Shown here piece by piece: positions 8,959 through 16,836 of a stretch of 49,577 nucleotides of DNA. A program made the translations under genes and the position numbers. The stretch is taken from assembly GCA_902727925.1 (NCBI GenBank), contig CACVAW010000002.1, positions 1 to 49,577 of the forward strand, read 5' to 3'. The DNA comes from an uncultured Campylobacterales bacterium. GTDB lineage: Bacteria; Campylobacterota; Campylobacteria; Campylobacterales; CACVAW01. The notes under the pieces were generated by a model. It did not search any database, was not told where the DNA came from, and saw only the letters and a program-made list of their open reading frames with translations. Numbering within the stretch: the stretch's first letter is position 1; every line of letters starts with the position of its first letter.

Positions 8959-8990
8959 ATTAGGAAGAAAAACTTCTTAATCACCTCATT
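8959..8990 (+). terminator. Hairpin after rplS, probable terminator
   Basis: ATTAGGAAG (8959-8967), an AAAAA loop, then CTTCTTAAT (8973-8981): nine pairs with one G-T wobble. The following cacctcatttt is only a weak T-tract, so termination may be partial and the tRNA gene may be read through. Confidence 0.5.
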
Positions 8991-8993
8991 TTA

Positions 8994-9080
8994 GCCTGAA
9001 TGGTGGAATTGGTAGACACGCTAGACTCAAAATCTGGTGCTCTCACGAGCGTGTCGGTTCAAGTCCGACTTCAGGTACCA
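8994..9080 (+). tRNA. tRNA-Leu (anticodon CAA)
   Basis: 87 bases. Acceptor GCCTGAA pairs with TTCAGGT (one G-T); anticodon stem CTAGA/TCTGG encloses the loop CTCAAAA, giving anticodon CAA that reads UUG. A long variable arm marks class II, the T arm is GTCGG-TTCAAGT-CCGAC, and the 3' CCA is encoded. It lies just downstream of rplS and upstream of an accessory gene pair. Confidence 0.95.
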
Positions 9081-9142
9081 CCCCTATTTATCGACACTTC
9101 AAGGGTTAATTTCAAACTGATATTTTCTCTTAAGTTTACCTC

Positions 9143-9166
9143 AGTCACACTTTAAGTCACACTTTT
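9143..9166. repeat. Two tandem 12-bp repeats downstream of tRNA-Leu
   Basis: AGTCACACTTTA at 9143 is followed directly by AGTCACACTTTT. The pair lies 63 bp past the tRNA 3' end. I see no matching copy farther on, so it is not supported as an attachment site. Confidence 0.6.
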
Positions 9167-9288
9167 CTAAAAATTAACTCTTTAAATAAACATACTTATT
9201 AACTTTTTTAAGAGATACACAATTATAGAAAAATAAAGGTTTTTTATAACTTAATTTTAGATATGATTTAGAGTAAGGAGTTTTAAAA

Positions 9289-9939
9289 ATGAAAGATTCA
9301 ATATATATACTACTTATAAGCTTATTATTTACAGGCTGTGATATGTCTTCAAGTGGAGTAGCAGAAGCAGAAAGAGAACTTGAGCAAAGAGCTATTCAAG
9401 AAGAGATAGATGATTACAGAAGAACCTTACCAATTACTGATTTAAACCACCCTGAATATGTACTACCACAAGATCCTGGAAGTGCTGGAAAAGATGAACT
9501 ACTAGGAATAGATAGTAATGATAATGGAATCCGAGATGATGTAGAGATATATATCTATAATAGATATAAAAACGAACCAAATCATAAAAGAGTACTAATA
9601 GCAATAGCATCGCAATACGCAAAAGCAACCCAAAAAATACTAGTAGACCCTGAAAATGCTTATGATAATGAAACTTATAAGATTATGCATGATAGTTATG
9701 ATTGTACTTTTTATTGGTATAGAAAATATACAAAAAATCTAGATACTACAGCCAAAAGAATAGAATTTAGAAAATCAAATGATCCAATTGATGATGATAT
9801 ATCTAAAGAGATTTTCAACACATATGAAAGGAATAAGGCTTATATAGAATATAATGGAGCTTTAGGTGGTAAGGTGTTTAAAGACAGAATGTCAAAAATT
9901 GAACATTGTGATAGAAATATAAATATACTGGATAAATAA
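9289..9939 (+). CDS. Putative lipoprotein, unknown function
   Basis: 216 residues. A hydrophobic leader ends in LLFTGC, so Cys17 is the probable lipidated residue and the protein should be anchored in the envelope. After a charged linker, GIDSNDNGIRDDVE resembles the short Asp-rich calcium-binding loops often placed just after the linker in secreted proteins. The rest is helical, with no family I recognise. A strong ribosome binding site (TAAGGAG) and a TATGAT -10-like box at 9262-9267 precede it. It overlaps the next gene by one base (TAATG), so the two form an operon and probably act together. Confidence 0.75.
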   Translation: MKDSIYILLISLLFTGCDMSSSGVAEAERELEQRAIQEEIDDYRRTLPITDLNHPEYVLPQDPGSAGKDELLGIDSNDNGIRDDVEIYIYNRYKNEPNHKRVLIAIASQYAKATQKILVDPENAYDNETYKIMHDSYDCTFYWYRKYTKNLDTTAKRIEFRKSNDPIDDDISKEIFNTYERNKAYIEYNGALGGKVFKDRMSKIEHCDRNINILDK

Positions 9940-11744
9940 TGAAATATTTATTACTTATTTTAATCTTAATTTCTAATCTTTACGCAAATATAGATGAAAG
10001 AAAAATTGATATTTATTATATAAATGATATTTTTATTAGCGAAAAACAAGCTATCAAGAAAAAAGATCTATTGAAAGAAGAAATCCAAATTACATACCTC
10101 TCCAACGAAGAATACCTATCACAACACACAAGCTTCGACTTAGCATTTAACTACGATAAAATATGGTGGAACGATGTACTAGAAATAGTACACCAATACA
10201 TAAGAAATGGACAAATAGAAAATGACTATAGAGTTCTACTAAGATTAATATCATCATACGGAAGAAAAGGACTTGTAGAACAAACAGCAGTTGAAATATC
10301 AAATGAACAACTTGCACTTCTAAACTCAGCCTTTGAAAACAAATCATATATAAGAGAAATAGAAGATGATAACATAGATGACCTATACAATCAAATAAAA
10401 TCATATAGCCTTAAGAGTTCACATAGAATAGCAGTAGTTTCATTTGGTCAAGGTGGTTTCTTTTCTAATGGAATATATAGAAGACTAAATAATCATAATA
10501 AATACTTCAAAAATCTTCAAATAGCTACAAGAACAAATAGAGTAGAGAGTCTTGATCCTCATATCACACTTTCTACTGATAAAATTACACAACTGCCTTT
10601 TTTGGATATTCTTCAAGGTGACTATAATAATACAGATGGATATATAGATCATACACTTTCAGATTATCTTTCAGGCAATGACACAGGACCAGCGATACTA
10701 GGAGTAGTTTCATCCCAGATAAAAGAACTCTCAAAGCTAGGAAGTCAATGGAGTATAAAAGATGAAAATAACAAAGGAACTTGTACTTATAGAGTAGAAC
10801 TAACAAACGATGTAGATACAAGTATTGATAATTTGTTTGATGTATATCCATTTAATAAAGATGGATTAGTATATACAGTAAACGAAATGGGAAAAACAAA
10901 AAGTGAATATGTAAAAGGTACTAAAGAAGGTCAAGAGATAGAATCATTTATTTGGGATTATCCAAAAGATAATTGTGAGAAGTATCCTACTGATAAACCT
11001 TGTTATACACTTACAAAGACAAGTGACGAAATAAAACCTTTTTTCAATGCTAGTAAATACAAAGTACTATTTGAATATGAAAAAGGAACTTGTAATCACA
11101 GGGTATCTGTACAGGATTTGTATAGTGGCAAGTTATATGCTGAAGTTTATCCATTTAGTACAAACGGATCATACTTGTATCAAGTAGTAAATGAGAGTAA
11201 TGAGACCAACACGGTACTATCACAAAGTTGTCAAGGTACACAAATAAAACTAACTGTTCCTGAACATGAATGTTATGAATTAGAGAATACATCAGAAAAG
11301 ATATATCAAGATTTAACGATAACTAAAACAGAAGTTATAAACGAATGTAAAACTGAGAGAATAACAGGCTCTAAAGGCTATAGTTATTGGGAAGATTTTT
11401 GTGATTATAGTGTTGTTATTAATGATTGGATTAAGTCAGAGTGGGACTGGGTGGATGATAGCTTAAAGCCTTGTGAGTTTCCAAAAGAAGATGGTGTTTC
11501 ATTCTCAAAAGAAGTACCTGAGGGGTATAGTCTTAAAGAAGAGAGTACAACGGAGTCTAATACTGCAAAGTTAGTTTATGATTCTACTGACAAGAATGCT
11601 GTTGATGTTGCTTATATTGTGGGTCAAGCTAGGTGTTATAGGTCTCTTTTGCGTGGTAGTAGTAGCTCTATAAAGTATCAGGCTACTGTGAATAAGGGTT
11701 ATGAGACTAGTTCTACTTCTACTGGCGTTTATAGTAAGGATTAG
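9939..11744 (+). CDS. Secreted protein with internal repeats, unknown function
   Basis: 601 residues. MKYLLLILILISNLYA is a clear Sec signal peptide, so it should be periplasmic or exported. Around residue 165 the stretch RIAVVSFGQGGFFSNGIYR has the look of a Rossmann or alpha/beta-hydrolase strand-loop, but no catalytic set can be assigned. The C-terminal half has two related modules of about 95 residues starting at KGTCTYRVELTND and KGTCNHRVSVQDL, each with a YPF motif and paired cysteines, suggesting disulfide-stabilised beta domains. It starts on the stop codon of the upstream lipoprotein gene. I do not recognise the family; an accessory surface module is the simplest reading. Confidence 0.7.
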   Translation: MKYLLLILILISNLYANIDERKIDIYYINDIFISEKQAIKKKDLLKEEIQITYLSNEEYLSQHTSFDLAFNYDKIWWNDVLEIVHQYIRNGQIENDYRVLLRLISSYGRKGLVEQTAVEISNEQLALLNSAFENKSYIREIEDDNIDDLYNQIKSYSLKSSHRIAVVSFGQGGFFSNGIYRRLNNHNKYFKNLQIATRTNRVESLDPHITLSTDKITQLPFLDILQGDYNNTDGYIDHTLSDYLSGNDTGPAILGVVSSQIKELSKLGSQWSIKDENNKGTCTYRVELTNDVDTSIDNLFDVYPFNKDGLVYTVNEMGKTKSEYVKGTKEGQEIESFIWDYPKDNCEKYPTDKPCYTLTKTSDEIKPFFNASKYKVLFEYEKGTCNHRVSVQDLYSGKLYAEVYPFSTNGSYLYQVVNESNETNTVLSQSCQGTQIKLTVPEHECYELENTSEKIYQDLTITKTEVINECKTERITGSKGYSYWEDFCDYSVVINDWIKSEWDWVDDSLKPCEFPKEDGVSFSKEVPEGYSLKEESTTESNTAKLVYDSTDKNAVDVAYIVGQARCYRSLLRGSSSSIKYQATVNKGYETSSTSTGVYSKD

Positions 11745-11784
11745 TGAATTTGTATTTTAAAGTTAAAACAATACAATCCATACT

Positions 11785-13659
11785 ATGAAAAGTAAAAACC
11801 GTCCTAAACTAAAGCTAAGTGATTACAAACACTATCTAACAGACTTATTAAATGATATAAAAGATAGAGACGACCTTAACCTTGAACGAATAAAAAAAGC
11901 TTTTTACTTTGCAGGAGAGGCTCACGCTGAGCAGTATAGACAAAGTGGTGAACCCTACATTATGCACCCAGTTGCAGTTGCAAGAATAGTTGTAGCTCAA
12001 GGCTTAGGTGAAGAGAGTATTATAGCAGCACTCTTACATGATACAGTAGAAGACACAGACGTTTCTTTAGAACAAGTTATAGATATCTTTGGTAATGATA
12101 TAGCTACTATTGTAGATAGTCTAAGCCATTTTGATGAAACACTCCAAGCAAATGATAACAAAGATGTAAAAACTCTAAGAAAAATACTATTCTCTATGAG
12201 TAAAGACTTTCGTACTGTATATATCAAGATAGCAGATAGATTACACAATATGTCAACCCTAGAGCATATGCCAGTAGACAAACAAATAAAAAAAGCTACT
12301 GAAACAGCAAAGATATATATAGGACTAGCCAAGAACTTAAATCTATGGCAATGGAAAACACAGCTTGAAGATTACTGTATGAAGTATCTTGAACCAAAAA
12401 AATACAAAGCTCTTAAAAATAGAGTAAATCACGCAGAAGAAAAAAACCACGAAAAACTAGAAAAACTAGAACAAAACATAAAAAAACTACTCTCAAATGA
12501 TGAAAAAGTATCAATACACAAATACTCACTTAATGAAATATCAAACAACCTAATAAGAGAAAACTCATTTATTGACATCAATAACTTATACTATGTCCTA
12601 ATACAAACCAATAACAAATACAAATGTTATGAAATAGTAGCTAGGGTGCATGAAAAATACAAAGCTTTTATCACTAGGTTCAAGGATTATATTTCAATCC
12701 CTAAAGAAAATGGCTACCAAGCATTACATACTACAATATTTACAGACATTGGACTTATCAATATTAAAATCAAAGATAAAAACACATTCCAAAACTCACA
12801 AAAGTACAACCAAGAAGAGTGGGTGAAAAAAATTGCTCTAAGAGAAAAAAACATCAAAGATGATAAAAGCTTTCATAACTCAATTGTAGGTGAAGTACTA
12901 AGTGATACCATAAGAGTATACTCATCATTCGGAGAAGAGATAAACATACCTCAAAACTCAACTGTACTAGATTTTTTACTTTATTTGTACAAAGAAAAAA
13001 CTCTGTTTGTTAGAAACACTTATATAGAAGATAAACAAGTTGGCTTAGATTATATACTTACTCATGGAGACATAGTAGAAGTAGAATATACTAGTGAACA
13101 AAGACCTGTTAGACTAGGTTGGTTTGATATGTTAAATTCTTATGAGAGCAAGAGTATTCTTATAGGCTTACTTGGGGGAAATGAAAACTATGATTATCTT
13201 TTAAAAGGTTATGAAGAGTTTAAGTACTGGATAAGTGTATTTGATATAGAAAACTTAAAGTACATTTATAAAAACTATGAAAAAAATCTTAGTAAAAAAT
13301 TTGATTTATTTGAAGATGCACTTATATCTCTAGGTAAAAAAAATATAAATATAAAAGAGTTTTTAGCTCTTTTGTTACCCTTAGAGTTATTTAATAAGAT
13401 ACCAAGGACAGATACTTATATATTTGCACTAGATATAAGCAATACAATAGAAGACAAGATTGATATCATTATGGATTTAATGTTCAAACACTTACAAGAG
13501 GGTTTACCTAGTAAATTTAAAGAGAACTTTTATGTGTCTTTATATGGCTCGGGTATCAAGGTCAAGTATTTTTTACAGGATTTAAACAATCTAATAGATT
13601 TTATGAATTCAATAAAAAAAGATATATCACAAGATATGAAAATCAAATATATATTATAA
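11785..13659 (+). CDS. RelA/SpoT-family protein, intact HD hydrolase and degenerate synthetase
   Basis: 624 residues, shorter than the usual 700 or more. The HD domain keeps every key residue: H61, the LLHDTVEDT motif (H85, D86, E89, D90) and IKIADRLHNM (D151, N155), so it should hydrolyse (p)ppGpp. The synthetase region keeps only its tail, FKDYISIPKENGYQALHTT (299-317); the Arg/Lys-rich nucleotide-binding motif and the DLxAxR strand are replaced by unrelated sequence (240-275). A TGS domain follows at about 385-445, and a loose ACT-like tail ends the protein. It is not beside rpoZ, where the main Campylobacterota RSH is usually found, so I infer a second, hydrolase-only RSH. It is nine bases upstream of a methyltransferase-like gene. 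Confidence 0.82.
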   Translation: MKSKNRPKLKLSDYKHYLTDLLNDIKDRDDLNLERIKKAFYFAGEAHAEQYRQSGEPYIMHPVAVARIVVAQGLGEESIIAALLHDTVEDTDVSLEQVIDIFGNDIATIVDSLSHFDETLQANDNKDVKTLRKILFSMSKDFRTVYIKIADRLHNMSTLEHMPVDKQIKKATETAKIYIGLAKNLNLWQWKTQLEDYCMKYLEPKKYKALKNRVNHAEEKNHEKLEKLEQNIKKLLSNDEKVSIHKYSLNEISNNLIRENSFIDINNLYYVLIQTNNKYKCYEIVARVHEKYKAFITRFKDYISIPKENGYQALHTTIFTDIGLINIKIKDKNTFQNSQKYNQEEWVKKIALREKNIKDDKSFHNSIVGEVLSDTIRVYSSFGEEINIPQNSTVLDFLLYLYKEKTLFVRNTYIEDKQVGLDYILTHGDIVEVEYTSEQRPVRLGWFDMLNSYESKSILIGLLGGNENYDYLLKGYEEFKYWISVFDIENLKYIYKNYEKNLSKKFDLFEDALISLGKKNINIKEFLALLLPLELFNKIPRTDTYIFALDISNTIEDKIDIIMDLMFKHLQEGLPSKFKENFYVSLYGSGIKVKYFLQDLNNLIDFMNSIKKDISQDMKIKYIL

Positions 13660-13668
13660 AGGTAATAA

Positions 13669-14631
13669 ATGTCAATTTTTTCTAATCGTTACATCACAAA
13701 TGAAGATTTAGATCATAGTTATTTACAGGCATTACAATCAAGAGTTATACCCCCTATTCATAGGTTTACTAGTAAAGTTCAAGTTAACTCTTGGTTTAAT
13801 TTATATGAAGATGAGGATAATATATATTATGATAGTATTCATAACTTCGCAAAATCAATTAAAGCCAATATTGCCGAATATGTAAAAAAAGATATGAACT
13901 ATATATCTATTGGTGGATTGAATGATGTTAAAGATAGGTATTTACTAGAAGAATTTACAAAGCAGACAAACCCTACTTTAAGTGTTATTGCATCATCTAA
14001 ATATTTAGTCAAAAACACTCTTGATTCTTTGAGTAATATAGATATGAAAAAAGAAGTTTTTATATCTGATTTTAATGCAAAAAACATCAGATTAATTAGT
14101 GAAGAAATTAGGGAAGAACATCATAGTAATCATTTCTTCTCACTTCTAGGTAATAGTTTTGGTATATATCCTCAAGAATATATCTCAAAAGCTCTTAGAG
14201 ATGCTATGAATAAAGATGACTATCTTCTTATAGAAGTACATACCTCCCCTGACAGAATCACTCCAACACATACTAAAAAAATGCTATTAAACTACAGACG
14301 AGAAAAATTCCAAAAACATATTATTTTGATACTTGATAAGATAGGTATAACTCTTGAAGATGGAGATTTAGAACTAGAATACAGTAATGATAAGTTTTTT
14401 ACAGAAATGACAGTAGTAAACTACTACTTTAGATTTAAAAAATCAAAAATAATAAGATTTCTAGATCAAGATATATACTTTGCTAAAGATGAAAGAATAC
14501 TCCTTTTCTCATCAAATAAGTATAAACTTTCTGTGTTGAAGAATATTTTAAACAATCATGGTTTTAGAATAAAAGAAGAGTTTATATCATCTGAACTTAA
14601 TTCAGTTCAGATACTTTGTCAGCTAAAGTAA
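13669..14631 (+). CDS. EgtD-like (histidine-specific type) SAM-dependent methyltransferase fold
   Basis: 320 residues. The layout fits the PF10017 family that includes EgtD: YISIGGLNDVKDRYLLEEF corresponds to the usual glycine-rich motif I with the next helix; LLGNSFGIYPQEY matches the family's GSTIGNF segment; DYLLIEVHTSP corresponds to the strand ending GVD; and the end, DERILLFSSNKYKLSVLKNIL, matches the conserved KY segment. Motif I is weak, so catalytic activity or the acceptor may differ from EgtD. No EgtB or EgtE homologue is nearby, so ergothioneine synthesis is not supported. It is transcribed with the hydrolase-only RSH gene, and its 3' end overlaps the convergent formyltransferase gene by nine bases. 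Confidence 0.6.
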   Translation: MSIFSNRYITNEDLDHSYLQALQSRVIPPIHRFTSKVQVNSWFNLYEDEDNIYYDSIHNFAKSIKANIAEYVKKDMNYISIGGLNDVKDRYLLEEFTKQTNPTLSVIASSKYLVKNTLDSLSNIDMKKEVFISDFNAKNIRLISEEIREEHHSNHFFSLLGNSFGIYPQEYISKALRDAMNKDDYLLIEVHTSPDRITPTHTKKMLLNYRREKFQKHIILILDKIGITLEDGDLELEYSNDKFFTEMTVVNYYFRFKKSKIIRFLDQDIYFAKDERILLFSSNKYKLSVLKNILNNHGFRIKEEFISSELNSVQILCQLK

Positions 14632-15351
14632 TCTTTGCTTAGTTAACTCTTTTATTAGTATTTCAACTCTTTCTTTGTTTACTAGTTTTAATCCCTTGTT
14701 TAAGAATGAACTTAGTTCATAGTCTGTAGGAAATGTATAGTAATTAGATATACTATGGTCTTGTTTTTCAAGAGATATAGATTCATTGTTACAAAGTATA
14801 TTATCTAAATATTCAAACAGTAATTCCTCAGCTAGAGGAACTAATCTTAACATATTTTCAACTACACTCAAACTATAATCAAGTGCTGACTTTTTAATAC
14901 CTATAATAGCTCCTGCATCATAAATCTCATTTACTCTATGAAGAGTTACTCCATAATCTTTTTCTTTATGATACATAGCCCAAAAAGAAGATACCACACC
15001 TCTATAATACGGGAGAATAGAAGGGTGAAGATTAGTAAATGGTATATCTTTTGACCTGAATGCATAAACAGTATCTTTACTGAATTTTTGACGACCTCTT
15101 ATATTAATAATACTTGCTGGATTTAATGAGATAATCTCTTTTATAAATTCTCTTGAATTTGCATCTACATCGTAGTTAAGTTTTACTCTATTACTAGTAA
15201 AGAACTCTTCAATTTCATTTTCGTAAAGCTCACAAAGGTAGCTTCTCTCATAATATAACTGTTGCGTTAACTCTTTAGTAAACTTTTTATTATCACATTT
15301 ACCTACTGTAAAATAAAAATGAATATTAAATTTGTTCTTATATTCTTTCAC
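14623..15351 (-). CDS. Formyltransferase-family protein
   Basis: 242 residues matching the N-terminal catalytic domain of methionyl-tRNA/10-formyl-THF-dependent formyltransferases. TNLHPSILPYYRGV carries the catalytic Asn and His, and YGVTLHRVNEIYDAGAII carries the catalytic Asp. The C-terminal OB-like domain of Fmt is absent, so this is not Fmt itself; sugar-nucleotide or amino-group formyltransferases of polysaccharide pathways share this shape. The start is GTG at 15351 without a convincing ribosome binding site, so the true N-terminus is uncertain. It converges on the methyltransferase gene and overlaps its end. Confidence 0.72.
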   Translation of the reverse strand: MKEYKNKFNIHFYFTVGKCDNKKFTKELTQQLYYERSYLCELYENEIEEFFTSNRVKLNYDVDANSREFIKEIISLNPASIINIRGRQKFSKDTVYAFRSKDIPFTNLHPSILPYYRGVVSSFWAMYHKEKDYGVTLHRVNEIYDAGAIIGIKKSALDYSLSVVENMLRLVPLAEELLFEYLDNILCNNESISLEKQDHSISNYYTFPTDYELSSFLNKGLKLVNKERVEILIKELTKQRLL

Positions 15352-15696
15352 AGTTTTAAATAGAATTAAATATGGAATTACATTTTTAGATAATATAACA
15401 ACAAGATTTTTTTTGATAATAAATACCTTAAATTATTTTTAGATTATTGTGAAATTTTACAGTAATATTACTTACCCTTAGAATAAACCACAAAAAACTC
15501 AGAACTATACCAGCCTAAGGTTAGGGTAAAATTATTTTTATAAAATATGAATATATTCAATTTAGATAAACGACTTTAAAAGTCACTTTTCCTCATTCTT
15601 AATTCTCCTATTTTTATTTTAGCAAAATTATTCCGTTTCTTTTAGTCCTACTTTTGAGGATGCTTACATTATGAGAATCGAGTTTTTCAGGTTTGA
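15352..15696. other. Intergenic stretch with no supported gene
   Basis: 345 bp between the formyltransferase start and the NiSOD stop, both on the minus strand. It should contain the formyltransferase promoter. The plus frame from about 15620 to 15710 is open and protein-like (FSPTFEDAYIMRIEFF) but has no start or partner and may be a relic. A small perfect inverted repeat GACTTT/AAAGTC lies near 15569. Confidence 0.5.
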
Positions 15697-16107
15697 CTAC
15701 TTAACTAACTTTAATATACTTTTTTCTAACTCATTTGCATATTTCATGTCACTATTTTGTTTTGTTTTCATAGCATCTATTATTACTTTGTGATGCTCTT
15801 TTAATCTCTGAACATAGTCTTTTTGTGACTCTTTAACTCTTTGTGTAAGAAAATAATCACTTATAGTTGCAATTATATTTTGTGAATGAGCTTCTTTATT
15901 ATTAACCCACCGAATTAATTGATTATACGATTGAGCATCTTTTTTCTTAGATAACTCAGAAATTGAGTTCAAAGCTTTTTTTATAGTAGCTACATCTTGA
16001 AGCATCTCTTTGACTTTTGCATTATCATCATATATTCCACAAGGTATTTGACAATGTGAATAAAGAAATGAAGCCAAGAGTATAAGTATCATACTTATTC
16101 TTTTCAT
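15697..16107 (-). CDS. sodN: Nickel-containing superoxide dismutase with export signal
   Basis: 136 residues. A 17-residue Sec-type signal (MKRISMILILLASFLYS) is followed at once by HCQIPCGIY, the nickel hook HCxxPCGxY whose His1 amine, His side chain, Cys2 and Cys6 bind nickel. Cleavage after LYS (acceptable -3/-1 for signal peptidase I) would expose His as residue 1 of a 119-residue mature protein, matching the roughly 117-residue mature NiSOD. The four-helix remainder also fits, including SDYFLTQRVKE and the C-terminal helix. Known NiSODs often need the SodX protease to trim the leader; none is adjacent, so signal peptidase probably does the job and the enzyme removes superoxide in the periplasm. 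Divergent from the rhodanese gene. Confidence 0.87.
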   Translation of the reverse strand: MKRISMILILLASFLYSHCQIPCGIYDDNAKVKEMLQDVATIKKALNSISELSKKKDAQSYNQLIRWVNNKEAHSQNIIATISDYFLTQRVKESQKDYVQRLKEHHKVIIDAMKTKQNSDMKYANELEKSILKLVK

Positions 16108-16161
16108 AAAGGTCCTTAATATTTTTCTTATCTAAAAGCAAATATATCTAAAAAATGTTAA

Positions 16162-16167
16162 TATAAT
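16162..16167 (+). promoter_or_regulatory. Candidate -10 element for the rhodanese gene
   Basis: TATAAT in the 105-bp divergent region between the NiSOD and rhodanese genes, 46 bp before the latter's ATG. The region is so AT-rich that other boxes are possible. Confidence 0.4.
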
Positions 16168-16212
16168 AATGTATTTAATTAAGTCTAATCAATCTTTTAT
16201 AAAAGGATTAAT

Positions 16213-16584
16213 ATGAAAATTATATTTTTAATTTTTACTCTTTGTTACTCTCTATTTGCAAAGCTTACTTATGTTGATGTAACTGAGCTTGAGAGATTAA
16301 AACTCCCTATCATAGACATAAGAACTCAAAATGAATTTAAACAAACAGGAACTATCCCCAAAGCTCACAAAATAACATTCTTTGATGAGTTTGGTAGATA
16401 TGATTTTGTTTCTTGGGAAAAAGACTTACTCAGTATCATAGATGATAAAAATAGCTCTTTTGTTTTGGTTTGTAGAAGTGGTGGTAGAACCACAAAAGTA
16501 GGAACTTACTTAAGTGATATAGGATATAAAAATATATATCACTTAAAAGGCGGAATAAAATCTTGGATTAATAAAAAAGATTAA
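16213..16584 (+). CDS. Periplasmic rhodanese-like protein
   Basis: 123 residues. MKIIFLIFTLCYSLFA is a signal peptide, so the domain acts in the periplasm. A single rhodanese domain follows: IIDIRTQNEF is the usual DxR strand, CRSGGRTTKVG holds the active-site Cys that carries a persulfide, and the YLSDIGYKNIYHLKGGIKSW ending is typical. Family members transfer sulfane sulfur to thiols or cyanide; periplasmic ones often work in thiosulfate, polysulfide or thiol chemistry. AAAGGATT is a good ribosome binding site. It overlaps the next gene by one base. Confidence 0.88.
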   Translation: MKIIFLIFTLCYSLFAKLTYVDVTELERLKLPIIDIRTQNEFKQTGTIPKAHKITFFDEFGRYDFVSWEKDLLSIIDDKNSSFVLVCRSGGRTTKVGTYLSDIGYKNIYHLKGGIKSWINKKD

Positions 16585-16817
16585 TGATGACTGAAATACA
16601 AAACTTCCTATTATACTCTTTTCTTATACACTCTTTTATACTGTTAACTTGGATATTAATGTTTGTTTTTGCTCATAATTTTATTTATGCGATTCATTCA
16701 AAGTGGTTTAACATCTCTAAAGAAAAATTCAATAGTATTCATTATCTTTTAATGGGTTTTTACAAAATACTTATACTATTTTTTATTCTTATACCTTATT
16801 TAGTATCGCTGATTTGA
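16584..16817 (+). CDS. Small membrane protein, DUF6868-like
   Basis: 77 residues with two strongly hydrophobic segments (about 8-30 and 57-77) and a polar middle that contains YAIHSKWFNISKEKFNSIHY. The pattern of a first helix, IHSKWF, and a final YKILILFFILIPYL helix fits the DUF6868 small membrane proteins. The function of that family is not known to me. The ATG overlaps the rhodanese stop; a second ATG follows directly and could be used instead. Co-transcribed with the rhodanese. Confidence 0.7.
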   Translation: MMTEIQNFLLYSFLIHSFILLTWILMFVFAHNFIYAIHSKWFNISKEKFNSIHYLLMGFYKILILFFILIPYLVSLI

Positions 16818-16836
16818 AAACTTGAGAAGTAAGACT

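Noticed and set aside
9081-9288. Integrase remnant after tRNA-Leu (minus-strand SVTEVNLREN)
   Set aside because: Only about ten integrase-like residues, no catalytic motifs and no second attachment repeat.
12620-12760. Full bifunctional RelA/SpoT assignment
   Set aside because: The synthetase tail is present, but the nucleotide-binding Arg/Lys motif and catalytic Asp strand upstream are missing.
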